From positions 14,790,115 to 14,854,114 of the forward strand of contig CM070550.1 in NCBI GenBank assembly GCA_036346405.1: a DNA stretch of 64,000 bases, written 5' to 3'. Numbering within the stretch: position 1 is the stretch's first letter; every line of letters begins with the position of its first letter. A program made the translations under genes and the position numbers. Positions 54,387-64,000 of the stretch are shown piece by piece. Below the pieces are notes generated by a model, which saw only the letters and a list, made by a program, of their open reading frames with translations, was not told the DNA's origin and did not search any database. Source of the stretch: Phyllostachys edulis. Lineage: Eukaryota; Streptophyta; Magnoliopsida; Poales; Poaceae.

Positions 54387-55947
54387 ATGCCATCAAAATA
54401 CAGAAGTCTTAGAGACATATATGAACATACTGAACCAGTAGAAAGTATGGAAGCATTGTTTGTTAATGATGATGCAGAACCTGCTAATTATCATGAAGCA
54501 TCTATCGGAGAGCACTGGAAAGAGGCAATGAAACATAGGTTAGAAGCTATTGAGAAAAATGGCACCTAGGAGTTAACAACTCTTCCAAAGGGACATAAAC
54601 CTATTGGCTTGGGACATAAACCTATTGGCTTGAAGTGGGTTTATAAACTGAAAAGAGATCCTAAAGGTAATGTTGTGCGGTACAAAGCAAGACTTATTGC
54701 AAAGGGATATGTTCAAAAGCAATGCATTGATTATTAGGAAGTTTTTGCTCCAGTAACAAGGCTTGAAATAGCAAGAGTTGTTCTTGCACTTGCAGCCCAT
54801 TCTGGATGGAAGGTTCATTACATGGATGTAAAGTCTGCATTTCTTAATGGAGACCTCACAGAGGAGGTATATGTTAGTCAACCTGAGGGATTTGTGGTTA
54901 AAGGTCAAGAAGAAAAGGTTTACATATTGACAAAAGCTTTGTATGGACTAAAACAAGCTCCCAGAGCTTGGAATCATAAACTAGACAGTAGTTTGAAAAT
55001 GTTTGGTTTTGAAAGATTGCAAGCAAGAGCAAGCCCTATATAAGAAGAGGATTGATACTGATCTAATTATAATTGGTATCTATGTTGATGATATGATTAT
55101 TACATGTACTGATGATGACAAAATTCAGTTTATCAAAAATTAGTTGATGAAAGAATTTGAGATGAGTGATTTGTGACTTCTTAGTTTCTATCTTGGTTTG
55201 GAGGTAAAATAGGAAACACATTGTATCTCAATCAAGTAGTCAACTTATGCAAAAAAGATTGTTGATAAAGCTGGTTTAACATATTGTAATTCATGCAAAT
55301 ATCCAATGGAATCCAAAATCAGACTGGAGAAGGATGATAGTTCAGATCCAGTTGATGCTTCAAAATATAGATGCTTAATTGGTTGTCTGCGATATTTGTT
55401 GCACACCAGACTAGATCTCAGTTATTCAGTAGGAGTTGCAAGCAGATTTATGGAAAAGCCAACTAAAACACATGAGCAAGCACTGAAACATATACTAAGG
55501 TATGTGGCAGGTACCATTGATCACGGTATAGTCTATCACAAGAGAGATAAGACACCTCTGCTAGTTGGATATAGTGATAGTAATCTAGCAGGAGATCATG
55601 ATGATAGGAAAAGTACAACTGGAACGATGTTCTATCTATATGGAAACATTGTGAGTTGGTGTTCTCAGAAGCAAAAGAGTGTAGCTCTTTCCAGTTGCGA
55701 AGCCGAATTCATGGCAGCAACCTCAGTGGCTTGTCAAGGAATTTGGTTGACAAGATTGCTTCATGAACTGAGAGGAAAAGACGACGAACCGTTTGTTTTG
55801 TATGTTGATAATAAGTCAACATTGACACTAATGAAAAATCCAGTGTTTCACGAGAGAAGCAAACATATTGACACACGATTCCATTTCATAAGAGAATGTG
55901 TGGAAGAAGGCCTTGTCAATGTGCAGCATGTTTCTACGACAGAATAA
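54387..55947 (+). pseudogene. Copia reverse transcriptase and RNase H remnant
   Basis: RT motifs are visible: KPIGLKWVYKLKRDPKGNVV (54610), HYMDVKSAFLNGDLTEEVYV (54820), LYGLKQAPRAWNHKL and YVDDMIITC (55080). RNase H is intact in one 213-codon frame (55306-55947: YSDSNLAGDHDDRKSTTG, SCEAEFMAATSVACQG, YVDNKSTLTLMKNPVFHERS). At least six stops or shifts interrupt RT, and a short tandem duplication of GGGACATAAACCTATTGGCTT occurs near 54590. Confidence 0.85.
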
Positions 55948-56058
55948 AGGGTTGATATCTTGACAAAAGCTTTGCCGCGAGTGATTTTTTTTCTAGAAAA
56001 TGAGTAGTCTGATTGGTGTTCGGATTATTGATGATACTAGTCAGGATTAGGGGGAGTT

Positions 56059-56411
56059 TGTTGGAGTTAATCCTTCCATGAGTCTTCTGTCAATTCTTGT
56101 TTTGAGTCGTAGAAGTCTTTCAGTTTCCGAGCCAATTTCTAACTCAAGTTCAGAGTCTGTTTCGGTATTCAATCGGTCTCTGTTTTCTAGTCGGATTTAG
56201 TAGTAGTACTAACCTATCTAGGATGTAATATTGTATAAATAGAAGAGAAAACTCAGAAAGAGGTGTGCCGATTTGCACCAGAAATCGCTCTGTTTTAGTT
56301 CTGTTGTTTAGATACTGTTCATCGATCGACAATTGATATTGTAGTTTTCAGTCTGAACTTCAGGAACTTCAGAAAGCTGAAGTTTCAGACAATACACATG
56401 TTTCAAACAAC
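56059..56411 (+). repeat. Copia 3' LTR
   Basis: It starts TGTTGGAGTTAATCC after the polypurine tract and contains a TATA box (TTGTATAAATAGAAG, near 56232). The end is ambiguous: GATCGACA (56331) or CAAACAACA (56411). Confidence 0.65.
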
Positions 56412-56433
56412 ATCCAGCCACTGAGGGACTCCT

Positions 56434-56747
56434 GGACTCCTTGGCGGCGTCGGCGCTCCGCCTAAACTTGGCCATGTCGCCGGCGTCGTCATCCTCCAGT
56501 GACTCCCGGAGCGTCCTCACCACCTCCCTCGCCTCCTTCAGGTACGCCTTGGGCAGCACCTTCCCCGCCTGGTCTTTTCGTTCGGGTCAAATATCGACTT
56601 GATGACACCAAGGACCCTCTCGCGGTCGCCCTTCTCTTCCACCCTGATGTGAGCCACCGGCGTTGCCATCAGGCCACCAGCGTCACCACTCGCCAACACC
56701 ACCGTGGTCGCCAAGAGGGAGACGGCGTGCGCTCTCCTCATGAGCAT
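56434..56747 (-). pseudogene. PSB27-like pseudogene, N-terminal part
   Basis: From an ATG at 56747 the minus strand reads AHAVSLLATTVVLASGDA (lumen-signal-like), HIRVEEKGDRERVLGVIKSI, then after a one-base shift near 56562 VLPKAYLKEAREVVRTLRES and DMAKFRRSADAAKES. It breaks there at the copia LTR side. The segment that should join it to ESYVALE at 52263 is missing or interrupted. Frameshifts on both halves mark it as a pseudogene. Most of a chloroplast transit peptide is not visible upstream. Confidence 0.55.
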
Positions 56748-56759
56748 CAGCCGCGCTCC

Positions 56760-57094
56760 GCCTCAGTGACGGTGCTTGAGCAAAATCGTAAGGGGGGCCA
56801 AAGAGAATATGTCTGGTCATGAAATACGTCTGCTTAGCAAAAGAATGATCTTCTCAAATAATTATTGTTTACTATTCTAGTTTGTTCTTTATTTTAATCA
56901 TATCACTTGCTTACTGAATGTTGAAGTACCAGGGCGACCAGTACCTGCTGATGATGCAGCTTCAAGAATCTAGTTTGTTCTTCGTTTTAATCATATCACT
57001 TGCTTACTGAAATACGTAGGAGCAGCTCGCCGATGCCTCCACCTGATCCATACATGGTGTTCAAAAGAAAATTTCTAAAATGCTAGGGGCTATG
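56760..57094. repeat. Short spacer with a 42-bp direct repeat
   Basis: TCTAGTTTGTTCTT...CACTTGCTTACTGA occurs at 56876-56917 and 56969-57010 with two base changes; GAAATACGT also repeats beside each copy. The intervening CAGTACCTGCTGATGATGCA is gene-like, but no frame could be assigned. Confidence 0.7.
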
Positions 57095-58024
57095 TGATGA
57101 GGACATCGACCCTAAGGATGCAACCACTGCTTCGAGCTGCTGCACTGCATCCTCTGCTTCAACAACATCCTCTCCAATAGGACTTTCGGCTACTGCAACA
57201 CCATATTACCTAATTGGATCGCGCTACGTCTACATGCCATGGTGCTACTGCATGTGCCAATCAGGAGTTCAAGTTGGATACATTTTGGGTAGATCAGTTC
57301 GGAATCAGCCTGACAGCACTGACTTCAAACACCCATAACTTTCACATACGACGTCCGTTGGAGGTCCACAAGTACTTGATGGAAAGATGATTTCGTCCTC
57401 TTTCCAACGGATCTGACCTCACCTCCAAACTCCTTCTGGACTGATCGCAATCATCAAAAGAAGGCGTCATATCACTTGTTTGGGCCAAACTGGGCTTTGT
57501 AATTATACTGAACTTGGCTCATCTGCCGGCGGCCCACCCAGGGGCGTGGTACTGTTCACATGAACAGTAATCCGCGACCGTTAGTACCACCTCGCTAGTT
57601 CGTTAGTTTTGTGGCTCCCCGTTCCCTATTTAAGGAGGCCGCACCCCTTTAGTTTTCCTTGGATTTTGTTTAAGTTTAGTTTGCCTTCGTCGCAACTTAT
57701 ATCTTTTGCGTGTGTCGACGAGACCACCCAATTAAGATCCTTATTCAGAATCCCAATTCAATTAAATCTTTCAATCATATTTGCAATTTCAGATTGCTTA
57801 TTATCTTGTTCTTGCGTGCTTCTTCGATGTATGCAGGAATCGACCTTCGTGGTCGAGTCAGCGGGTATTCGTGCACGGTTGATAACGACTAATCGATCGT
57901 TCAGCGATTGCGTGGTTGCGAGCCTTGCGTGTTCGTAGCGAGGATCGTGAGGTTGGCGGCGCCTCTGGACTTATCGTTCTCATCGAAAGATCGGGCCAAC
58001 AAATAGAACCTTAGGGTTCATCAG
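57095..58024 (+). repeat. 5' LTR of the gag-protease gypsy element (930 bp)
   Basis: It contains a promoter-like CCCTATTTAAGGAGGCCGC near 57626. By eye it differs from the 3' LTR by a few dozen substitutions or small changes and lacks a 47-54 bp duplication present there. Confidence 0.9.
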
Positions 58025-58026
58025 GT

Positions 58027-58038
58027 GGTATCAGAGCT
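58027..58038 (+). promoter_or_regulatory. Primer binding site (initiator tRNA-Met)
   Basis: TGGTATCAGAGC follows the 5' LTR after two bases. Confidence 0.9.
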
Positions 58039-58984
58039 ACAGTTCATCGGTGAGAATTTTTTTTCCTACAGTCCAAATAGCCAAAATAAAAAAAAACAGG
58101 TTTAGTTCATAGTCCAAGCCAATTTGTGCCTTCGCAATTTGTTCTTTTTAGTTTGCATTATTGAATTGCTGTTACATCGTCGAGTCATGTGCTGGTTTTC
58201 TGTCTAGATTTGTCTCACTTTAGGGTTTGTTGTTCGATCATCTAGTCTTTTCTTCATACCCAAAAAAAAAAATTCGGTCGCCTCCATCGCGCAGGCGTCG
58301 CGTGTCCGCGTGGAAGGATTTCATACAACAGCAAGCAGCCTTCATACACAAAAAAAAAGAACAGGAGTTAGGGTTTGTTGCAATGCAAAACCGGCTCGGG
58401 CTCCCTGTCGCTTGGATCGATTAGCGGTCGGTTTAAACTTGCGGACGAGATACACCAAGGCCAAAAAGTTCCAACCAGCAGCATCAACTCATTCCAACAG
58501 CAAGCAAAATCAGACAACACAAAAAAAACAGCAATCTGATCGATCGGAGCCGCCGCCATTCTTTGTCGGTCTTCTTTGGCGTTACCTTGCAGACCTCGCC
58601 CAGCGCCCACCTCCACCACCGCCGCCCGTCATGCTCCATCGCCAGCCAGCCGCCACGCCGCCGCCGCGCCCCCCCCGAAACGCCTCCGCTTCGCCAGACT
58701 CATAAGCGCGCCACGCCGTATTCTGCCGTGCTCTTCTTGCCTTCATGCCGTGCCGCCTTGATGCACCGGTCGCGCCACTTCGAGCCGCCGCCCCCAGACA
58801 TCACCGAACCGCCTTGACGGACCGCCGCCCGCCGCCGCATCCGGCCGTCGGCGCCATCGCCGCCATACTGGTTGGTCCAAGCCGGTTCCTACTTTTACAT
58901 CGGTTTCATCGAGCTTTTTGTGTCCGGTTTCTTTTCCAGAGACTAAGTTCTTGAGGCTTTAAAGCAAAAGGAAAGCCTGTGAGT

Positions 58985-59095
58985 TATAAAAGAAAGGGGT
59001 AAGAAAAAAAAAGGAAAAGAGAGAAAAAAATAGAGAAAAGAAAAGAGAAGAAAGAAAACAGAGAAGAAAAAAAACAGAGGGAAGAAAAAAAATCA
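58985..59095 (+). repeat. Polypurine stretch of ~110 nt in the leader
   Basis: An almost uninterrupted A/G run (AAAGAAAGGGGTAAGAAAA..., with isolated C or T) occurs on the plus strand between the primer site and gag. The leader 58040-59550 has no supported coding region. Confidence 0.8.
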
Positions 59096-59553
59096 AGAGC
59101 TGCCTCTTTTGAATTATTTTCTTTGTGTCTGTTTGACATAGTCGTCCATTGCTCGTTGGCGTGATTGTTCGATTTGGCCTTCTATTTTTCTACTAGTCGT
59201 TCTTGCGAGTTGCCCTAGCTAGGCTTGGTTTAGACTAGGACCAAAGACTTGTGACTAGTACTTTGAACCTTTTCAATTTTGCATCTTGAATTGAATAATT
59301 GCTATTCCTTTGCTACATACTAGCCTTAGAGCTCCACTTCCTACTAACTCGGCGAGTGCCATCCTCATAATCGTTAATGATCGCAAGGAGAGTATCACGA
59401 ACCAGCCACCGGTTGTACCATTTCTTTGCTGCATTGGTAAGAACTTGTAAGAACTGGGTATAAGCTTGAGTGTGAGTGACTTGTGAAACTCCAGAACCTA
59501 GTAGTTCATAGGGACATATACACTATGATTTGCTCTTTGCTTTGACACTAACA

Positions 59554-60780
59554 ATGGCAGGTTCATCGTCACAAGAGGAGCATAGCAGGCCCAACAATGA
59601 GGAAGATGCACCGCTCAGTCCTCGCACAAAAGAAATCATGCGGCGCTTTTCTCGCATCTTTGGATCAACATTCGTATGTATGGAGTTGATTCTAGATCGC
59701 ACCACTGATGAACTTGCTGCGTTGTCTACGTGTGGGAGCGACTAGAGAGCTCCACCTCCTGTTGCCGCCCCCGCTACTGTCGGCGTTGCACAACCGCGCC
59801 ATAACCCATCCGTTGCTCGCTCATGGGCCGATGAGGTAGACGATGAAGCGAACCCATATGTTGTTGATATGGAGTCTGATGGTGGTTTCAATCCCATCAA
59901 TGATCGTGATCACCGGCAACGACGCTTCAATCGACAAGGTATGAGAAGAGAGCCACCACGTGAGGTGCGTGACTATAATAATTCACTTGGTAAAATTAAA
60001 TTCACTATACCTCCTTTTTTGGTAAATATGATCCCGATGCTTATCTCACATGGGAGTTAGTTGTGGACCAAAATTTGCATGCCATGAATTTCGACAATAA
60101 GAAGGTTAGAGTGCTACTAGTGAGTTCACGATTTTGCATCTATTTGGTGGAGTGAATATGGTCGTACTCATCAGGACATACCTAGAACATGGAATGCTTT
60201 GAAGAGAGCAATGAGACGTAGGTTTGTACCTTCATATTATTCACGTGATTTGCTTAATAAATTACTACGCTTAAGACAAGGTAGTAGTTCTGTAGAAGAC
60301 TATTATCAAGAATTACAAACTGGTTTGTTGCGTTGTGGTTTAGAAGAAACTGAAGATGCTAAGATGGCTAGATTTTTGGGAGGTTTAAACCGTGAAATTC
60401 AGGACATTTTAGATTATAAAGAACATGATTCTATCAACCATTTATTCCATCTTGCTTGCAAAGCTGAGAGAGAAGTGCAGGGTCGACAATCTCACTCTAG
60501 GGGCAATATTGGAGGAACTTTTGCGGTCGGCCAAGCAACAACATCACATGGCATCCTCCTCCACTTCGACTGCACCCCCTGCGCCGCTTCAACTCCTATA
60601 CATAACCTGATGCAAGCAAACCAAAGAAAAGTACAAGCCCCCACAAAAGTGCTTCTACATTTGCTTCTCTGAGCGATCGAGAGATGTACAATGTCACCGT
60701 TGCAAAGGATTTGGGCACTTGATGCGCGATTGCCCAAGTCGTGAGCTTTGCTTATCAAGGACAATGGTGAGTACACTTGA
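59554..60780 (+). pseudogene. Gypsy gag remnant with zinc knuckle
   Basis: The ATG at 59554 opens MAGSSSQEEHSRPNNEEDAP. An in-frame TAG at 59743 and frameshifts near 60015 and 60120 interrupt it. The gag domain proper is intact at 60199-60540 (TWNALKRAMRRRFVPSYYSR, SVEDYYQELQTGLLRCGLEE, ARFLGGLNREIQDIL). A CCHC knuckle, CHRCKGFGHLMRDC, is at about 60700 in another frame. Such a protein would form the virus-like particle, but no intact product can be made. Confidence 0.85.
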
Positions 60781-60869
60781 CTAGCGATATTGAGGAAGAA
60801 CATGTGTTGGTTGCAACTAACAATGCGGTGATGAAACGAAGAAGAACATATAAACCATGAGGCATCGAC

Positions 60870-61700
60870 ATGTACCAAAGCCTAGTTGTTCGGCGTGTGC
60901 TAAGTGCCCAAATGGAACTTGCGGAACAAAATCAACGCCACATTTTGTTTCAATCCAAGTTCGTCATCAAGGAACGTTCATGTAAGGTCATCATTGATGG
61001 TGGGAGTTGCAACAACCTTGCTAGCATAGACATGGTCGAGAAGCTTGGCTTGACCACAACACAACACCCTCATCCTTACTACATCCAATGGTTCAATTCT
61101 TGTGGTAAGTTGAAGGTGACTAAACTTGTCTTGCGTGCACTTTTCTATTGGATCATATCATGATTATGTTGATTGCGATGTCGTACCTATGCAAGCATGT
61201 TCATTATTATTAGGTAGACCTTGGCAATATGATAGATATACTGAACATCATGGTAGATCTAATCATTATACTTTCACATATAAAGAAAAGAAAATCACTT
61301 TGGTTCCAATGTCTCCTGCTGCTATATTAAAGGATGAATTAGAAAGAACTAAGAGAACAAATAAGGAGAAGACACAAGTTGATCAAAAGATTATAGCTCG
61401 AAGTGACATTAAATTGAAAGCTCCTGTTTTGTTAGCTACAAAAATTGATTGTATTGATATGGAAAAACATGAATCTATATGTCATACTATGATTTGTGAA
61501 GAAACTCCGTGTCCATTAGAAGAAGTGCATGTTTCTTTGTCTCCTATTGCTACTAACCTTTTGCAGGAGAGGGATGACTTGGAGAAAACAAATGAGTCAG
61601 GGATGACTCAAATTCAAGAAAGGGAGGATGATGAGGACATCGACTCTAAGGATGCAACCACTGCTTCGACCTGCTGCACTGCATCCTCTGCTTCAACAAC
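60870..61700 (+). pseudogene. Gypsy protease remnant running into the 3' LTR
   Basis: KVIIDGGSCNNLASIDMVEK contains the D-G-G-S active-site variant seen in this gypsy group. After a shift near 61130 it continues as IGSYHDYVDCDVVPMQACSL, LLGRPWQYDRYTEHHGRSNH and EKKITLVPMSPAAILKDELE. The frame (61126-61803) runs through an acidic tail into the polypurine tract and LTR with no RT, which shows where the deletion removed the rest of pol. Confidence 0.85.
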
Positions 61701-62612
61701 ATCCTCTCCAATAGGACTTTCGGCTACTGCAACACCATATTACCCAATTGGATCGCGCTACGTCTACATGCCATGGTGCTACGTCTACGTCCACATGCCA
61801 TGATACTATGTTTACATGCCATGGTGCTACTGCATGTGCCAATCAGGAGTTCAAGCTGGATACATTTTGGGCAGATCAGTTCGGAATCAGCCTGACAGCA
61901 CTGACTTCAAACACCCATAACTTTCACATACGAAGTCCGTTGGAGGTCCACAAGTACTTGATGGAAAGATGATTTCGTCCTCTTTCCAACGGATCTGACC
62001 TCACCTCCAAACTCCTTCTGGACTGATCGCAATCATCAAAAGAAGACGTTATATCACTTATTTGGGCCAAACTGGGCTTTGTAATTATACTGAACTTGGC
62101 CCATCTGCCGGCGGCCCACCCAGGGGCGTGGTACTGTTCACATGAACAGTAATCCGCGACCATTAGTACCACCTCGCTAGTTCGTTAGTTTTGTGGCTCC
62201 CCATTCCCTATTTAAGGAGGCCGCACCCCTTTAGTTTTCCTTGGATTTTGTTTATGTTTAGTTTGCCTTAAATGCATAACTTGTATCTTTTGCGTGTGTC
62301 GACGAGACCACCCAATTAAGACCCTTATTCAGAATCCCAATTCAATTAAATCTTTCAATCATATTTGCAATTTCAGATTGCTTATTATCTTGTTCTTGCG
62401 TGCTTCTTCGGTGTATGCAGGAATCGACCTTCGTGGTCAGGTCAACCGGGTATTCATGCACGGTTGATAATGACTAGTCGATCAGTTCAGCGATTGCGTG
62501 GTTGCGAGCCTTGCGTGTTCGTAGCCAGGATCGTGAGGGTTGAGCGACGCCTACCGGACTTATCGTTCTCATCGAAAGATCGGGCCAACAAATAGAACCT
62601 TAGGGTTCATCA
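61629..62612 (+). repeat. 3' LTR of the gag-protease gypsy element (984 bp)
   Basis: It matches the 5' LTR except for substitutions and an extra tandemly duplicated CATGCCATGGTGCTACGTCT-type block near 61770-61830. Confidence 0.9.
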
Positions 62613-62617
62613 CTATG

Positions 62618-63448
62618 GCCCACGTTGGCCTAGCCCATGCTCCGTCCCTGCTCCGCCTGCACTATTGCATGGTACGCAAGAATTAACATGACGAAGCTCT
62701 GGACCAACGCGACGCAAGAACAACAGCGAGAAGGAGAAGGAGATGGAGATGGAGAGGACACAGATAGGCGGCTGCTTGCTTCGTGCAGCTTGCTACTTTG
62801 ACGTGCATCAGTATCACTTGCTCAGTATAGCAACATGGAAGAAGGACAAGGCATTGCATGCCAATCCTACGACCTCTACATGCAAGAATGCTTAGAATGG
62901 ATGCAATGTTTAGTGGTGAGATCGATCGATGATGAGAGTTGATGCAAGGATAGGAGGCAAGGTTGGGATCACGGGCGAGGACGGAGCCCTAGCGATCGAG
63001 GACTCTATGCCTCGGCGACAAGGTTGGGGTCTCTCGTTTTGGGAAGGCGAGTACAAGAGAAGAGAAGGAAAGGGATAACATGGTGGGCCTAGTCATGTGA
63101 GAGATCTTCGTTGTACCAATTGCATAACATATATCGTATGCGAAGCATTTCCGTACTGTAGATATGTTGGAAGAGCATCGTAAACTGTCAGAGAATAGTG
63201 TTGCGAGATGTGTTATATCACTACACCTATCGCTGTCGACTGCTGATAGATGATGATGAGCTTTGATAAAATCTAGCTAGGCCATTCCTCCCGAGAAGTC
63301 CTTAAATCTATGCATTCCAGAAATAACTTCATAGGTTCATAAATCAATTGGAGGTAATTGAGGGGCCAATTTCCTCAGGTGTGCTTTAGGATTCCACAAC
63401 TTTCTTTTTGGAAGAATATAAAAGGCACTGCTTTGTTTAGTTTATCCT
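62618..63448. other. Intergenic stretch, no gene identified
   Basis: No domain or element end was recognised between the gypsy element and the CACTA terminus. Confidence 0.5.
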
Positions 63449-64000
63449 CACTACCACAAAGAGGGTCATCACAGACGGCTCCAAACTGTAATTACAGACG
63501 GTTTTTGAACCGTATGAATTTATGTGTCTGTGATAACCGCCGGTTATCACAGACAGTTTTTAAGCCGTCTGTGATAAGTCACATCACAGACAGTTTTTTG
63601 TTGAAACTATTTGTGAAGGCCTACTATCACAGTCGGTTTCCACCAACAACCGTCTGTGATATGTAGGTTATCACAGACGGTTCTATTCACAAACCGTGTG
63701 TGATTGGAGAGTATCACAGACGATTAGTAAAAATAACCGTCTGTGGTATCCGATATATCACTGATGGTTGTTGGTAGAAACTGTCTGTGATAGTAGGCCT
63801 TCACAGACGGTTTATACGATAAAACCGTCTGTGAAGTTTGTTATACCTAACTAAATTTTTTCTGATTTTCGGCTAGCCTCAAGAATTGCTAGCCTTGCCC
63901 TCTGGAAACAAGCAAGCAGAAAACAGATAAATCACAGATGAATGAATTGTTGACAACTCAAAGTGATCATTTGCAACTCAAAATCAATTACAAAAGAATA
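63449..64000 (+). mobile_element. CACTA (En/Spm) terminus, remainder off the right edge
   Basis: CACTACCACAAAGAGGG at 63449 is a standard CACTA terminal repeat reading inward. From 63470 to about 63835 at least ten CACAGACGGTTT / AACCGTCTGTGATA units alternate in direct and inverted orientation, forming potential hairpins. Sequence after 63840 is internal and lacks the motif. A transposase is not visible in the window. Confidence 0.85.

Larger units (their letters stand above)
52691..56411 (+). mobile_element. Degenerate Ty1/copia element, 5'-truncated, integrase core deleted
   Basis: Order on the plus strand: partial gag (from LQTLRGEYEAVHIGETQSID, near 52770), two CCHC knuckles, protease, residual integrase C-part, RT, RNase H, polypurine tract (ATTAGGGGGAGTT, 56046-56058) and a 3' LTR starting TGTTGGAG at 56059. 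The LTR end is at 56331 or 56411 (both end in ACA). No 5' LTR was found. It lies between the two halves of the PSB27-like pseudogene. Confidence 0.85.
57095..62612 (+). mobile_element. Non-autonomous Ty3/gypsy element with both LTRs, TSD CTATG
   Basis: 5' LTR 57095-58024 and 3' LTR 61629-62612 both run TGATGAGGACATC...AGGGTTCATCA. The flanks CTATG (57090-57094 and 62613-62617) are a perfect duplication. A primer site TGGTATCAGAGC is at 58027 and a polypurine tract AAGAAAGGGAGGA at 61616-61628. The 3.6-kb interior has gag and protease only. RT, RNase H and integrase are absent, so it must be mobilised in trans if at all. Confidence 0.93.

Noticed and set aside
58027..58040. Possible tRNA gene fragment (TGGTATCAGAGC)
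   Set aside because: It is the short primer binding site of an LTR element; there is no cloverleaf. The same applies at 46491.

Overview
The window is nuclear DNA of a grass (Poaceae), most likely a rice relative. The evidence is the mix of elements: Tat-type Ty3/gypsy with an antisense accessory gene, Pack-MULE-like elements, hAT and CACTA elements, a Stowaway-like MITE and long solo LTRs. The one convincing host gene has GT-AG introns and grass-style GC-rich 5' sequence. I see no prokaryotic operons, CRISPR array, tRNA or rRNA gene.

Layout. 1-849 is the end of a CACTA element that enters from the left. 850-1502 holds a palindromic foldback element and a diverged relative. 1505-4327 is a broken hAT transposon, cut by a truncated LTR (4328-6787) that abuts a second truncated LTR (6788-9979). 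10013-24363 is a 14.4 kb minus-strand gypsy element with a perfect GTATG duplication. It carries gag-PR-RT-RH-IN, a plus-strand accessory gene, and a damaged 5' LTR holding part of another gypsy element. A second foldback (24364-24745) and unrecognised gene fragments follow, split by a 3.0 kb solo LTR with a perfect GACGC duplication. 29978-36916 holds two MULEs with about 200 bp TIRs; the first contains a gene fragment that is itself split by a 3.2 kb solo LTR.

39863-51357 is the main host gene: a nine-exon PHD-finger/GNAT protein of the IDM1 (ROS4-like) class. Two of its introns carry intact-ended non-autonomous transposons, a 1.9 kb TRIM-like LTR element and a 1.3 kb hAT element. Downstream, a minus-strand PSB27-like gene is a pseudogene whose two halves lie on either side of a degenerate copia element (about 52.7-56.4 kb). 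57095-62612 is a gypsy element with both LTRs and a perfect CTATG duplication, but only gag and protease between them. The window ends in another CACTA terminus at 63449.

How it works together. Most of the DNA is nested, decayed transposons. The IDM1-like protein belongs to a family whose Arabidopsis member acetylates histone H3 and protects loci near transposons from DNA methylation, so transposons inside its own introns are the most interesting biological context here. Element boundaries supported by target-site duplications were read directly from the sequence. Family names rest on recognised protein motifs and were not checked by database search.
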